A stretch of 10,599 nucleotides of DNA from Phormidesmis priestleyi (GCA_003242115.1 QBMP01000010.1:685-11283), one strand, 5' to 3'. Counted from the stretch's first letter, positions 1 through 6,954 are shown. Numbers and translations: made by a program. The notes: generated by a model from the sequence alone, not told the origin.

Positions 1-1175
1 ACTAAGGCCACTGTCTGGCGGGGCTCAATCAACAGCTCAATGTTGTTGAGCACGGGTTTGTTTGGGCTGTAGCCAAAGCTGAGATGGTGAAAGTGCACCT
101 TGCCCGAAAACTCGTAGGTGAGGCTGTCAGGCAGCAGTGCGCCCGCATCCCGCCCTGGTGGCAGGGCGGTGAATTCTTGAAAGCGGGCCATCGGCGCATA
201 GCGGCGGGCAAACAGCTCGGCGATTTCACAAATAGGGTCGACTTCGGCGTAGGCCATGCTGGCAACCGTCAGCGTTGTGATAAAGTGCCCCACCGATATG
301 TTGCCCTTCACGGTCAGCCACAGCGTACAGATCAGCACGATTAACATGCAGCTTTGCACAATCGTGCGCTGATAAGTGCTCAAAATCGTGTAGCCCTTGT
401 GAATGCGATAGTCCAGCACTTTAAACTCACGGTCTAACCGCTGCGTTTGACGACTCAGTTCGCGCAGTTCGGTGCCAAAGGCTTTAACGGTTTTGATATT
501 GGTGATAATTTCAGACGTGCGGCTGTCGGTGTTTTCAATATATTTCTCTAAGCGTTCTTCACGAATAGAGAGATCTTTGAGCCCCAACAAGCTGTGGAGC
601 AAAATGCCCGACACTGAAAGCAGCACAAGCAGCGCAATTCGCCAGTCAATCAGGCCAATGATGATAAAGATGCCAACAACGCGCACAAGTTTGGGAATGA
701 GCTGCTCGGTAATGCCGGGGTAAGTCCAGGTGAAGTTTGATAGCCCTTTGGCTACCCGCGCTGCAATCCGGCCAGGGTTGTTTTCATCGTAGTATTCTAG
801 CGGCAGGGTCAAGACTTTTTTGAGCGCGGTTTCGGCATGATCGCGGCGGGCTCTAAATGCCGTATCCCAGCTAAACCAACCCCCTAGCCAGGGCTGAATC
901 GGCGCGCGGCCAACGGTTACTAACCCGACTAAAACTACTAGCACCGTTAGTGAAAAGGACTGTGTTACCGGCTGAGAAAGTATTTGAGCGATTTCATCAA
1001 TCACCTGCTGTAGTTTGGTATCTATTGGCTGTTGCGAAATCAAATTGAGAATTTGACCGGTTGCATAAGGTACAAACAGATCAATTACTTCAAAGAGGCT
1101 CATCATTGCGGCGCTAAAGAGCGTGATTCGCCAATAGCGCTGGTAGTAGCTCAAAATCGACAAAAAGTTAGTCAT
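1..1175 (-). CDS. ABC exporter, membrane domain and start of ATPase domain (partial, C-terminus outside window)
   Basis: This is the N-terminal part of a fused permease/ATPase exporter of the MsbA/multidrug type, acting in the inner membrane; the substrate cannot be told. Translating the minus strand from the ATG at 1175 gives 391 residues with no stop before the window edge. Hydrophobic segments lie near residues 17-38, 74-92, 165-195 and 272-300. An intracellular-loop motif (LEYYDENNPGRIAARV, residues 126-141) matches the usual FYD-x-NP-x-GR-x-x-x-RV pattern of exporters. Residues 350-391 show the start of the nucleotide-binding domain (VHFHHLSFGYS, then VLNNIELLIEPRQTVAL). The next residues should be Walker A, just past the edge. 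The ATG has no Shine-Dalgarno sequence before it. The frame stays open upstream to a TGA at 1284-1286, so a TTG start further up cannot be excluded. The protein is probably intact beyond the window. Confidence 0.9.
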   Translation of the reverse strand, partial: MTNFLSILSYYQRYWRITLFSAAMMSLFEVIDLFVPYATGQILNLISQQPIDTKLQQVIDEIAQILSQPVTQSFSLTVLVVLVGLVTVGRAPIQPWLGGWFSWDTAFRARRDHAETALKKVLTLPLEYYDENNPGRIAARVAKGLSNFTWTYPGITEQLIPKLVRVVGIFIIIGLIDWRIALLVLLSVSGILLHSLLGLKDLSIREERLEKYIENTDSRTSEIITNIKTVKAFGTELRELSRQTQRLDREFKVLDYRIHKGYTILSTYQRTIVQSCMLIVLICTLWLTVKGNISVGHFITTLTVASMAYAEVDPICEIAELFARRYAPMARFQEFTALPPGRDAGALLPDSLTYEFSGKVHFHHLSFGYSPNKPVLNNIELLIEPRQTVAL

Positions 1176-1196
1176 GAGTCGAGAGAAAAGGGAGTA

Positions 1197-1227
1197 ATTA
1201 AAAAAACTGTCGAGAAAAAACTGTCGA
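1197..1227 (-). promoter_or_regulatory. Possible promoter of the left ABC exporter
   Basis: On the minus strand a TCGACA (1227-1222, five of six matches to the -35 consensus) and a TTTAAT (1202-1197, five of six to the -10 consensus) are separated by 19 bp, slightly longer than ideal. The start would fall about 15 nt before the ATG at 1175. This is inferred from consensus matching in an A/T-rich stretch, and the second TCGACA of the tandem repeat lies inside the spacer. Confidence 0.25.
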
Positions 1228-1228
1228 G
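1201..1228. repeat. Two perfect 14-bp tandem copies
   Basis: The unit aaaaaactgtcgag occurs twice head to tail (1201-1214 and 1215-1228) and is followed by aaaaa, as if a third unit had begun. A related gtcgagagaaaa lies at 1178-1189. The array is 25-50 bp upstream of the ABC exporter start and overlaps its possible promoter. It could be a binding site or simple slippage. Confidence 0.7.
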
Positions 1229-1283
1229 AAAAATTTAGAGAGTTCTCAGCTAGAGTCTCAGCGGGCAATAACAAGCCCAATAA

Positions 1284-1496
1284 TCAGCCTAAGGGAATCG
1301 CAATTAATAACGTACCGACGTAGGGGCTCAGCATGGCTGTGCCTAGTACAATGAGCATTGCTATTAGCGGTACTTTTATTGAGCGCGTGTCTCTAATACC
1401 CTTTACCGAAAGGCATTCGAGTAGTTCAGGGATTGAACAACACAAAGTTATGGCAAAGCCGAGCAGCCGACAAAACTCTCGTGAGTTTGTAGGGCG
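1284..1496 (-). pseudogene. Possible remnant of a membrane-protein gene (hydrophobic stop-free frame)
   Basis: Between a TAG at 1499-1497 and a TGA at 1286-1284 the minus strand reads 70 codons without a stop. Residues 41-70 are strongly hydrophobic (for example KVPLIAMLIVLGTAM, then SPYVGTLLIAIPLG), with an earlier segment around LLGFAITLCCSIPELL. No good start codon or Shine-Dalgarno sequence is present; a TTG at codon 18 and ATGs at codons 47 and 55 are the only candidates. The same frame, interrupted only by TAA, TAG and TGA, runs from about 1720 down into the start of the ABC exporter. This could be a decayed gene or chance hydrophobicity; I do not recognise a family. Confidence 0.2.
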
Positions 1497-1673
1497 CTAT
1501 TCACAGGCTTTAAAGCTGCGATCGCTGTAGCTAAACTCTAATTAGCTGATAATTATTTTGCTGAAGCCACCTTCAAAGCGGCAAACGAGCTTAAGCGCCG
1601 ATGAATCGTACAGCGCAAAGGGCATCAGGAATAAATGAAATAATGAGAAACATAGTAAGACCTCCCGAACTAT

Positions 1674-1736
1674 GGCTTGAAATCTTGACTGAAATATTTG
1701 GCTTGAAATCTTGACCTAAAATCTTGATGGCTTGAA
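1674..1736. repeat. Degenerate direct-repeat array with a 16-bp unit
   Basis: The 16-mer ggcttgaaatcttgac occurs exactly at 1674-1689 and 1700-1715, a 26-bp period. It is followed by two broken pieces, aaatcttga (1719-1727) and ggcttgaa (1729-1736). It lies in the intergenic stretch about 180 bp upstream of the first possible methyltransferase start. Its role is unknown: it could be a regulatory-protein site or local duplication. Confidence 0.65.
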
Positions 1737-1853
1737 GCGATTACAATTTGCGAATGCGGGAGGAAGGTACCATCGTTTAGCTTTAGCGCTGCTAAAGGAG
1801 ATTAGTATTGTGTTGGCTTTTCTACCAGTCTTTTTTCCAGACTTTTCTATCAG

Positions 1854-1882
1854 TTGAGAAATCATAGCGAGAGAAAACTAAT
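1854..1882 (+). promoter_or_regulatory. Possible promoter of the methyltransferase gene
   Basis: TTGAGA (1854-1859, five of six to the -35 consensus) is followed after 17 bp by ACTAAT (1877-1882, four of six to the -10 consensus); a TAATAAT overlaps at 1879-1885. Transcription would start near 1889, upstream of all three candidate start codons. This is a consensus match only. Confidence 0.3.
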
Positions 1883-1913
1883 AATGCAACCCCTTTAACC
1901 GTTTTTTAAGCTA

Positions 1914-2618
1914 ATGGCTGCATTTTTTAAAGGCCGTAGAATAGATCTCATAATAAGCTTAAAAGATTTCTGTGAAATGAGCGATGAAATGAGTGATGAG
2001 ACGAGCGAAAGCTACTACGACTGGTTTGAGCCGCTGTATGCGCAGGCCAATGGCGATGCGACTCAGGTGCCTTGGTCGCTACCGACAGCGACAGCCTATT
2101 TGACTCATTGGCTGTCGAAAAATAAGGTGCAGGGTGCGGGACGCTCGGCTGTAGTCGTGGGCTGTGGGCTGGGTGATGACGCTGAAGCGCTAGCGGCGGC
2201 AGGCTTTGTCGTGACGGCGTTTGACGTGTCGCCGAGTGCTGTAGCCTGGGCCCAAGAACGCTTCCCAAAATCTTCAGTTAACTATACGGTCGCCGACGTT
2301 TTTCAGCTTCCTGACGATTGGCTAGCCGCGTTTGATCTGGTGTTTGATTTTCGCACCATTCAGGCTTTGCCGCTATCGGTGCGCACTGACGTCATTACGC
2401 AGATTGCTTCACTCGTAAAGCCCGGTGGCATCGTTTTGATCGCAACCTATGCTCGAGAGTCTGAAGGGGCTTTCGAGGGGCCACCCTGGCCGCTTTCTGC
2501 TCAGGAGCTAGCGCAGTTTGAATCCTACGGGCTAGTCGCTGTGGTCAAAGAGACTCTTCACAATGCTGAGAGTCGATTTGCGGATCGCATTCTCATCCAA
2601 TACCAAGCGCCGCTTTAG
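1914..2618 (+). CDS. Class I SAM-dependent methyltransferase, thiopurine-methyltransferase-like
   Basis: This is a soluble Rossmann-fold methyltransferase; the methyl acceptor is unknown. Numbering from 1914 gives 234 residues. SAM-binding motif I is VVGCGLGDDA (81-90), the acidic residue after strand 2 is in FDVS (D104), a further acidic position is D128, and the post-motif strand ends with KPGGIVLIAT (169-178). The family-like stretch FDFRTIQALP (144-153) stands where TPMT/TehB-type enzymes have a similar Asp-Arg segment, and PPWPLSAQEL near residue 190 also fits that group. The real start is uncertain. The conserved part begins around SYYDWFEPLYAQ (33-44), so ATG at 1977 (residue 22) or ATG at 1989 (residue 26) is more likely than 1914, whose 21 extra residues look unlike the family. 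None has a clear Shine-Dalgarno sequence. The gene ends 24 bp from the convergent EcsC gene. Confidence 0.85.
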   Translation: MAAFFKGRRIDLIISLKDFCEMSDEMSDETSESYYDWFEPLYAQANGDATQVPWSLPTATAYLTHWLSKNKVQGAGRSAVVVGCGLGDDAEALAAAGFVVTAFDVSPSAVAWAQERFPKSSVNYTVADVFQLPDDWLAAFDLVFDFRTIQALPLSVRTDVITQIASLVKPGGIVLIATYARESEGAFEGPPWPLSAQELAQFESYGLVAVVKETLHNAESRFADRILIQYQAPL

Positions 2619-2642
2619 AAATCTGCTTCTTAAACATCTGCT

Positions 2643-3416
2643 TCACAGCCGGTTCAGCTTCTCTCTTTTCCGCTGATAAAATTGAGAAGCTGCACTCCCA
2701 AACCCGTACAAGAGCCCCGCATTGGAGCCTGCACCAACCGCCGCGCCGACTAAAGGAATTAGTTCAACCACGCCTAAACCCGTTTTTACGGCTGTCGAAG
2801 CCCCTAGCGAAAGTGCGAAAATAGTCAGCGCTTCACCCTTGCGGGCCGGATCGGCTACGTCAAAGTCATAGCTGGCGGCAATGCGGTACAGCATTTCTGA
2901 TTGCAGCGCGGCGACAGCGGCCAAATCAATGGCAAATAAGCCTAGTGCCACTGGCGGAATGATATTGGTTGCCAAACCAATGCCGCCCGCTTTCACGGTG
3001 TTATCAACGATGATGCGATGGGCTAATGCTTCAGCCGATTCAGTCGGATATTTTGCTTTGAGGGCGTTCACATCTGCCTGAGCTTTCTCCTTATTTACTC
3101 GCCCTAAAGCGCTAGTTAGCCAACTTAGTCCCGGAACTCGGGCAACATAGTCCACCGCCGGGTTTTCCGCCAGCGGATTGAGCAGTTGACCCACACTTTC
3201 GGTGGTTTCGGATAGTGCGCTGTGGGCTGAGTCAGCGGCAGCTTCAGTCGTTTCAGCCGCAACTTTAGACGCTTGCTCAAACGCTGGCCTGAAGGTTTGA
3301 TTAAAAATTTGAACGCCTACTGCTGACATCAGGCTACCGGCTTGCTCGGCAGAGGCGATTGCTTGCCCAAAAGCCGTCGCCACATGAGTCGCCATATGAT
3401 TGGAGTTATCTGCCAT
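2643..3416 (-). CDS. EcsC-family protein
   Basis: The protein has 257 residues. The C-terminal half (about 110-250) matches what I know of the EcsC protein family. It has a charged helix ending in AHRIIVDNTVKAGG, hydrophobic glycine/alanine-rich segments at about 142-172, 195-214 and 218-240, and the LQSEMLYRIAASYDFD stretch (171-186) between them. The family is named after EcsC of Bacillus, and its biochemical role is not established. The hydrophobic segments suggest membrane association. Residues 45-75 are Ala/Glu/Ser/Thr-rich and probably helical or disordered. The start is ATG at 3416, with an AGGA about 11 nt before it. It lies 101 bp downstream of the TPR gene on the same strand and may share its transcript, although an inverted repeat sits in the gap. 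Confidence 0.8.
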   Translation of the reverse strand: MADNSNHMATHVATAFGQAIASAEQAGSLMSAVGVQIFNQTFRPAFEQASKVAAETTEAAADSAHSALSETTESVGQLLNPLAENPAVDYVARVPGLSWLTSALGRVNKEKAQADVNALKAKYPTESAEALAHRIIVDNTVKAGGIGLATNIIPPVALGLFAIDLAAVAALQSEMLYRIAASYDFDVADPARKGEALTIFALSLGASTAVKTGLGVVELIPLVGAAVGAGSNAGLLYGFGSAASQFYQRKREKLNRL

Positions 3417-3429
3417 TCAGAGTGATTTC

Positions 3430-3476
3430 CTAACGCTATTGAAACTGCACTAAAGCTAGCGAATTTCTAGCGTTAG
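3430..3476 (-). terminator. Inverted repeat between the TPR gene and the EcsC gene
   Basis: A perfect 9-bp pair, ctaacgcta (3430-3438) and tagcgttag (3468-3476), flanks a 29-nt loop that itself contains a gctag/ctagc pair. It lies downstream of the TPR gene stop and immediately upstream of the EcsC start. There is no U-run, so it is not a standard intrinsic terminator; it could equally be an mRNA hairpin or operator. Confidence 0.3.
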
Positions 3477-3517
3477 AGCCTCTGCTGTTGGGTTGGTTTT
3501 GACCGCATCTGCCTTCA

Positions 3518-5080
3518 CTAGCTGTCTAGCTGACGGTATAGCGTCACGTTTGTTTTAGAAATGCGCACGTCATAACCGCTAAAAAAATCTTGACCCAATC
3601 GGCTTTCTGCGGTGTCTGGCACGATGCACATGTACATATCGGTAACCATTGCCGCGCCAACAGCCACCGAACGAATATGTGTAAATGGCAGATCTACCGT
3701 GCGGCCATCGGCTACCTGGCAGGGGCGATCGCCCAAAGGCATCACGTTTAGCTGGCGGGCCATAGCTTGAGTGATGGCCGAACCGCTGGCGCTAGGATCA
3801 AATGCCATGTCAAAGGTGGCGATGCCGTTGAACCGCACTTCGATGACAGGCGATCGCCCCGAAAAATACTTAATGGGCACCACAATTTTGCTGTTGTCTA
3901 GCGGCTGAGCTTGCAGCGACCTGAGCCCCGTCACCACCTGCTGATGGGCCTGCCAATTGCCCTGATTTAGCCACAGCGTTGCGGCTTGGCGGTAGTCAGC
4001 GATCGCTCCTTCTAATTCGCCCATCGCCTGCTGCACTTCCGCCCGCTGCTGATAAAGCTGCGCGTTTTCCTGTTCCATGCCCAGCGCATTGGCATAGTCT
4101 TTAAAGGCTTTTTCTAGCTCATCAATTAGCCGGTACCCCTGAGCCCGCTGCGCAAAGAAACGGGCTTCCGGCCCCACCTCTTTAATCAATTTTGAAAAGT
4201 CTTCGACAGCGCCATAGCCATCGGCTAGCACCAGCCGCATTTGCCCGCGCCAAAACGCCACTTTTTGATCGTCAGGAGCCTGCTTGACGGCCAAGGCAAA
4301 ATCTTCGACGGCCTGCTGCGATCGCCCCAACTGCGCATTCACCAGCCCCCGCAAACACAGCGCTTCTATGCTCTCTGAAACACTCTCTACAGCGCTTTCG
4401 GCAACGGCGGTTGACGCCACGCCACACTGCAACAGCCAGTCCACATCTTTAAGGACGCTCTGATACTGTCCCTGCTCGTACTTCTCCCACAGCCGCTGTA
4501 AAAAGGCGGCGGGCGTTGCTAACACCGCTTGAGATGTTGCGGGAAAGAGCTTTGATTCACGGGTTAATTGGGCACTGATCGCAGTCTCTTTTGGTAAAGG
4601 TGGCAGCGATCGCAAGGGCTCAATTTTCTCTAAGCAACGGGTGGCATTGGCCTTGTCTTTAGCCGCAACATAACAGCGGGCGGCCTGTTTGTAGGCAGCT
4701 ATAGCCCCCGGCCCATCGCCGAACAATCCCAACGCTTTACCCAGCAATTGATGAGCGCCCGCCAGATCAGGCGTTAGTTGAATAGCTTTTCGGCTGTCGG
4801 CGATCGCCCCCTTTATTTGCTCTAAACTCAGCCACACCAATGCCCGCGCCAAATAAATTTCCGCCGTCGGGGCAAGTCGAATGGCTTTGGTATAGTCGGC
4901 TATAGCGCCATCACTTTCGCCCAGTCGTCGCCGAATCCGCGCCCGCTGCACAAAGGCTTCTGCGATCGCCGGGTCTTGTTCAATTACCTGATTGAGCAAA
5001 CGCAGCGCCTCAAACGGCTGATCTTGTCGAACCATCACCAGCGCCTGCCGAAAAGTCTCTGCTATTTCTGCCGCCATCAC
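3518..5080 (-). CDS. TPR-repeat protein with C-terminal retropepsin-like (clan AA) domain
   Basis: The protein has 520 residues and two parts. Tetratricopeptide repeats occupy about 6-139 and 237-372, with typical units such as GAIADYTKAIRLAP (58-71) and GAIADYRQAATLW (358-370). A low-conservation linker lies at about 155-235. TPRs normally mediate protein-protein contact. Residues 400-517 look like a single retropepsin-type aspartic protease domain: a strand (IEVRFNGIATFDMAF), the catalytic-loop position D428, then SGSAIT, a VADGRTV segment, VAVGAAMV, and LGQDFFSGYDVRIS near the end. The expected Asp-Thr/Ser-Gly is Asp-Pro-Ser here (428-430), so activity is doubtful. No signal peptide is evident. 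The start is GTG at 5080 or, more likely, the ATG at 5077, with AAGG just upstream. Seven HIP1 octamers lie inside the gene. It sits between crtD and the EcsC gene on the same strand. Confidence 0.85.
   Translation of the reverse strand: MMAAEIAETFRQALVMVRQDQPFEALRLLNQVIEQDPAIAEAFVQRARIRRRLGESDGAIADYTKAIRLAPTAEIYLARALVWLSLEQIKGAIADSRKAIQLTPDLAGAHQLLGKALGLFGDGPGAIAAYKQAARCYVAAKDKANATRCLEKIEPLRSLPPLPKETAISAQLTRESKLFPATSQAVLATPAAFLQRLWEKYEQGQYQSVLKDVDWLLQCGVASTAVAESAVESVSESIEALCLRGLVNAQLGRSQQAVEDFALAVKQAPDDQKVAFWRGQMRLVLADGYGAVEDFSKLIKEVGPEARFFAQRAQGYRLIDELEKAFKDYANALGMEQENAQLYQQRAEVQQAMGELEGAIADYRQAATLWLNQGNWQAHQQVVTGLRSLQAQPLDNSKIVVPIKYFSGRSPVIEVRFNGIATFDMAFDPSASGSAITQAMARQLNVMPLGDRPCQVADGRTVDLPFTHIRSVAVGAAMVTDMYMCIVPDTAESRLGQDFFSGYDVRISKTNVTLYRQLDS
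3725..4969. repeat. Cluster of seven HIP1 octamers (GCGATCGC)
   Basis: Perfect palindromic octamers start at 3725, 3850, 3999, 4318, 4606, 4800 and 4962, all inside the TPR gene. Four more lie elsewhere in the window, at 1518, 6369, 6864 and 8281. HIP1 is a known over-represented motif of many cyanobacterial genomes. It supports the assignment of the organism but has no settled function. Confidence 0.9.
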
Positions 5081-5210
5081 CCTTCACCCACAGCGATTAC
5101 TTTCTCTATTAACCTGCTTTTTCTATTAATCTACAGCTAACCTACAGCTTTTTTATCAGCATTCCAGAAATCAGCTAGCTGCCTGAATTATGATCGCTCC
5201 AATGGCCGCT

Positions 5211-6752
5211 CTAATTTGATCGGCCTGCCTCAATTTGCCGCACCGCTGTCATCGCCGAATAGCTCACGCCCGCCGTGCCTTCACCCGGATGCGTGCTGTC
5301 ACCCACTAGCCACAAATTTTGAATCGGGGTGCGCGTGGCAAAGCCAAAAGGGCCAAAGGTTGACACTCGCTGACCAATACCGCCAACAATGCCTCTTTCC
5401 CGTCCGGTAAAGGTTTCAAAGCTTCTAGGAGTGGCCGCTTCTACATGCACTAAGTGCTCAGGTCGCAGATCAAAGTAGTCTTTTAATCGAGAAAGAGCTG
5501 TTGCAGTATACTGTGCTTTCATCGCCCGGTAGCCCGCTTCATCGCAGTCATACCAGGGCTTTACGTCGGTGAAAGAAGAGGCAATAATGGTGGCTTTGCC
5601 CTCGGGCGCACGGCCATCTCCGGGCCTGCTGACTGAAACAAAGAGAGAATTATTTTCAGCAATCGGGCCATCGTAGTCATACAAGAACTGCAAGTGCGGC
5701 GGGCATTGAGCAGGAATGGCGGCTTGTTCTACCCCTAAATAAATCACAAAGGCACCGGCAGAAGGCGGCAGCTTTTTAACTCTTTTTTCATAGCCCTTCA
5801 TTTTGCTGTCAGCCGCTAATCGAACAAGATTTTGCACGGTCACATTAGCAACAACATGATCGGCAGCTTCTAGCCAAGTGTCTCCTTGTTTGTTGGTGAT
5901 TTTGACCTGAGTGGGGCGAGCATTTTCAATTTCTATGGCTTCGGCGGTATGGCCCATGTGCAGTTCGCCGCCATCTCGCTTGAGGGCGCTAAGCAGGGAG
6001 TCGCTCAGCACCTGCATACTCCCCTGCAAATGAAACAGTCCATGCGGCGCTTGCGATACGCCTAATGCTGTGGCTGCATACAAAGCCGCTGTTTGATCCG
6101 CATTCGTCTGTGAATATAGCTTGAGCTGCATATCTAAAAAGGTTCGCAGCCGTTTGTTTTCGTAGAGGCCATAGCCGCGTAGAATATCGCCTACTGTTGC
6201 AAAGGTAAATGGCACCGTCAGCAGCGTATTGGGTCGGAGCGCTGCGGCTAGCTGCCCCACATCCCACAAACTGCGCGGCGGCAGCACCGGATTGCGCTGC
6301 TGAAACCGCCAGCTATAGTCAAACATCGCCTTCATAAAAGCCCAAAAAGGCGCACTACCCGGAAATTGGCGATCGCGTTCGGCCTGCCATTGCTGCGGAT
6401 CGCGCCATACATTAATCGGCGTTTGCTCCTGCGGCAAAAACACCGCACAGGCCGGGTCGCACTCACTCGCAGGCGGTAAGTCTATGCCTAATTCTTCAAA
6501 TATCTGATAGTGAATGCCTCCCGGCTCCAAACCTGCAACCTGTGTGGCCCCCACATCAAACGTAAAGCCCCGCCGTTTGAACGTAGAAGCGCAGCCCCCC
6601 GGCACAATCGCTTGGTCAAACACTTTTGCCGCATAGCCCCGGTGCGCCAGTAAGGCCGCTGCACTCAAGCCGCCAATGCCTGCACCGACGACAACTACTT
6701 TCCTGGGTGCCCTTTCCTGCGTCTTTTTCTGGGCTTGACTGCTATCCACCAT
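5211..6752 (-). CDS. crtD: C-3',4' desaturase CrtD (carotenoid biosynthesis)
   Basis: This is an FAD-dependent carotene desaturase/isomerase-family protein of 513 residues, close to the usual length of about 500. The N-terminal dinucleotide-binding motif is VVVGAGIGGLSAAALLAHRG (20-39), followed by PGGCASTFKRRGFTFDVGAT (51-70). The C-terminal FAD-contact segment is NLWLVGDSTHPGEGTAGVS (479-497). The stretch FDVGATQVAGLEPGG, the DPACAVFLP segment near residue 100, the FPGSAPFW element and the QRNPVLPPRSLWD element fit my memory of the cyanobacterial CrtD group (Synechocystis slr1293). That group introduces the 3',4' double bond in myxoxanthophyll synthesis, presumably at the thylakoid or cell membrane. 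CRTISO-like paralogues are the main alternative. The start is ATG at 6752, with only a weak acgag upstream; the GTG directly after it is also possible. The gene is divergent from the 6955 gene and lies upstream of the TPR gene. Confidence 0.78.
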   Translation of the reverse strand: MVDSSQAQKKTQERAPRKVVVVGAGIGGLSAAALLAHRGYAAKVFDQAIVPGGCASTFKRRGFTFDVGATQVAGLEPGGIHYQIFEELGIDLPPASECDPACAVFLPQEQTPINVWRDPQQWQAERDRQFPGSAPFWAFMKAMFDYSWRFQQRNPVLPPRSLWDVGQLAAALRPNTLLTVPFTFATVGDILRGYGLYENKRLRTFLDMQLKLYSQTNADQTAALYAATALGVSQAPHGLFHLQGSMQVLSDSLLSALKRDGGELHMGHTAEAIEIENARPTQVKITNKQGDTWLEAADHVVANVTVQNLVRLAADSKMKGYEKRVKKLPPSAGAFVIYLGVEQAAIPAQCPPHLQFLYDYDGPIAENNSLFVSVSRPGDGRAPEGKATIIASSFTDVKPWYDCDEAGYRAMKAQYTATALSRLKDYFDLRPEHLVHVEAATPRSFETFTGRERGIVGGIGQRVSTFGPFGFATRTPIQNLWLVGDSTHPGEGTAGVSYSAMTAVRQIEAGRSN

Positions 6753-6929
6753 AAGCTCGTTACATTTCTTTAATCTATCTCTAGCTTAGCGCTGTTCTGG
6801 GGCTGCATCAGGCCAAAGATCCAAACAAATATAGGGGCAATATTCGTCCAATATCTGTCTGGTGCGATCGCTATCTCCACCGTCAGGCATAGAGAATCCG
6901 GCCTGCTAAATCAGTATGCTGCGACTGCC

Positions 6930-6949
6930 TATAAAATAATCAATAGAGG
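6930..6949 (+). promoter_or_regulatory. Possible -10 box and ribosome binding site of the 110-residue protein gene
   Basis: TATAAA/TAAAAT-like sequence at 6930-6937 lies 18 nt upstream of the ATG at 6955, and AGAGG (6945-6949) is a good Shine-Dalgarno sequence five bases before it. No convincing -35 box is seen, and the leader would be very short if this -10 is used. The ribosome site supports the start codon; the promoter part is tentative. The same 202-bp gap must also hold the divergent crtD promoter, and it contains a HIP1 copy at 6864-6871. Confidence 0.4.
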
Positions 6950-6954
6950 CCATC

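Larger units (their letters stand above)
1176..1913. other. Long divergent intergenic region between ABC exporter and methyltransferase
   Basis: This is about 740 bp between two diverging genes. It holds the 14-bp tandem repeat (1201-1228), one HIP1 octamer (1518-1525), a 16-bp direct repeat array (1674-1736) and possible promoters at each end. No RNA gene is recognisable. The longest plus-strand reading frame, 1333-1530 (65 codons), has an AGGGG six bases before its ATG. Its product is an unremarkable Ser/Arg-rich sequence and its antisense frame looks more protein-like. I treat the region as non-coding, with a possible gene remnant described separately. Confidence 0.6.

Noticed and set aside
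84..723. Plus-strand frames of 83-86 codons opposite the left ABC exporter
   Set aside because: They are shadows of the minus-strand exporter, whose translation is continuous and motif-bearing throughout.
1333..1530. Plus-strand 65-codon frame with AGGGG before its ATG
   Set aside because: The product is a Ser/Arg-rich sequence with no recognisable domain, and the antisense strand of the same stretch reads as more protein-like. Not supported as a gene.
1591..1653. Minus-strand 20-codon frame (starts MFLIISFIPD) with GGGAGG seven bases before its ATG
   Set aside because: The ribosome site is good, but such short frames arise by chance in A/T-rich intergenic DNA. Nothing in the product or context supports a leader or toxin peptide.
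1948..2268. Minus-strand 106-codon frame opposite the methyltransferase
   Set aside because: The product is rich in Ser, His and Arg, as typical antisense translations are, while the plus strand carries clear SAM-binding motifs.
2655..2692. Perfect 9-bp inverted repeat (cagcttctc / gagaagctg) as a terminator for the methyltransferase gene
   Set aside because: It lies inside the end of the EcsC coding sequence, has a 20-nt loop and no U-run on either strand, so chance or coding constraint explains it as well.
5172..5181. 10-bp palindrome cagctagctg downstream of crtD
   Set aside because: It has no loop and no U-run, and is too short to form a terminator; such palindromes are common by chance.
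6833..6857. Repeated CAATAT elements upstream of the 6955 gene as an operator
   Set aside because: Only six bases repeat, in an A/T-rich divergent promoter region; there is not enough signal to name a site.
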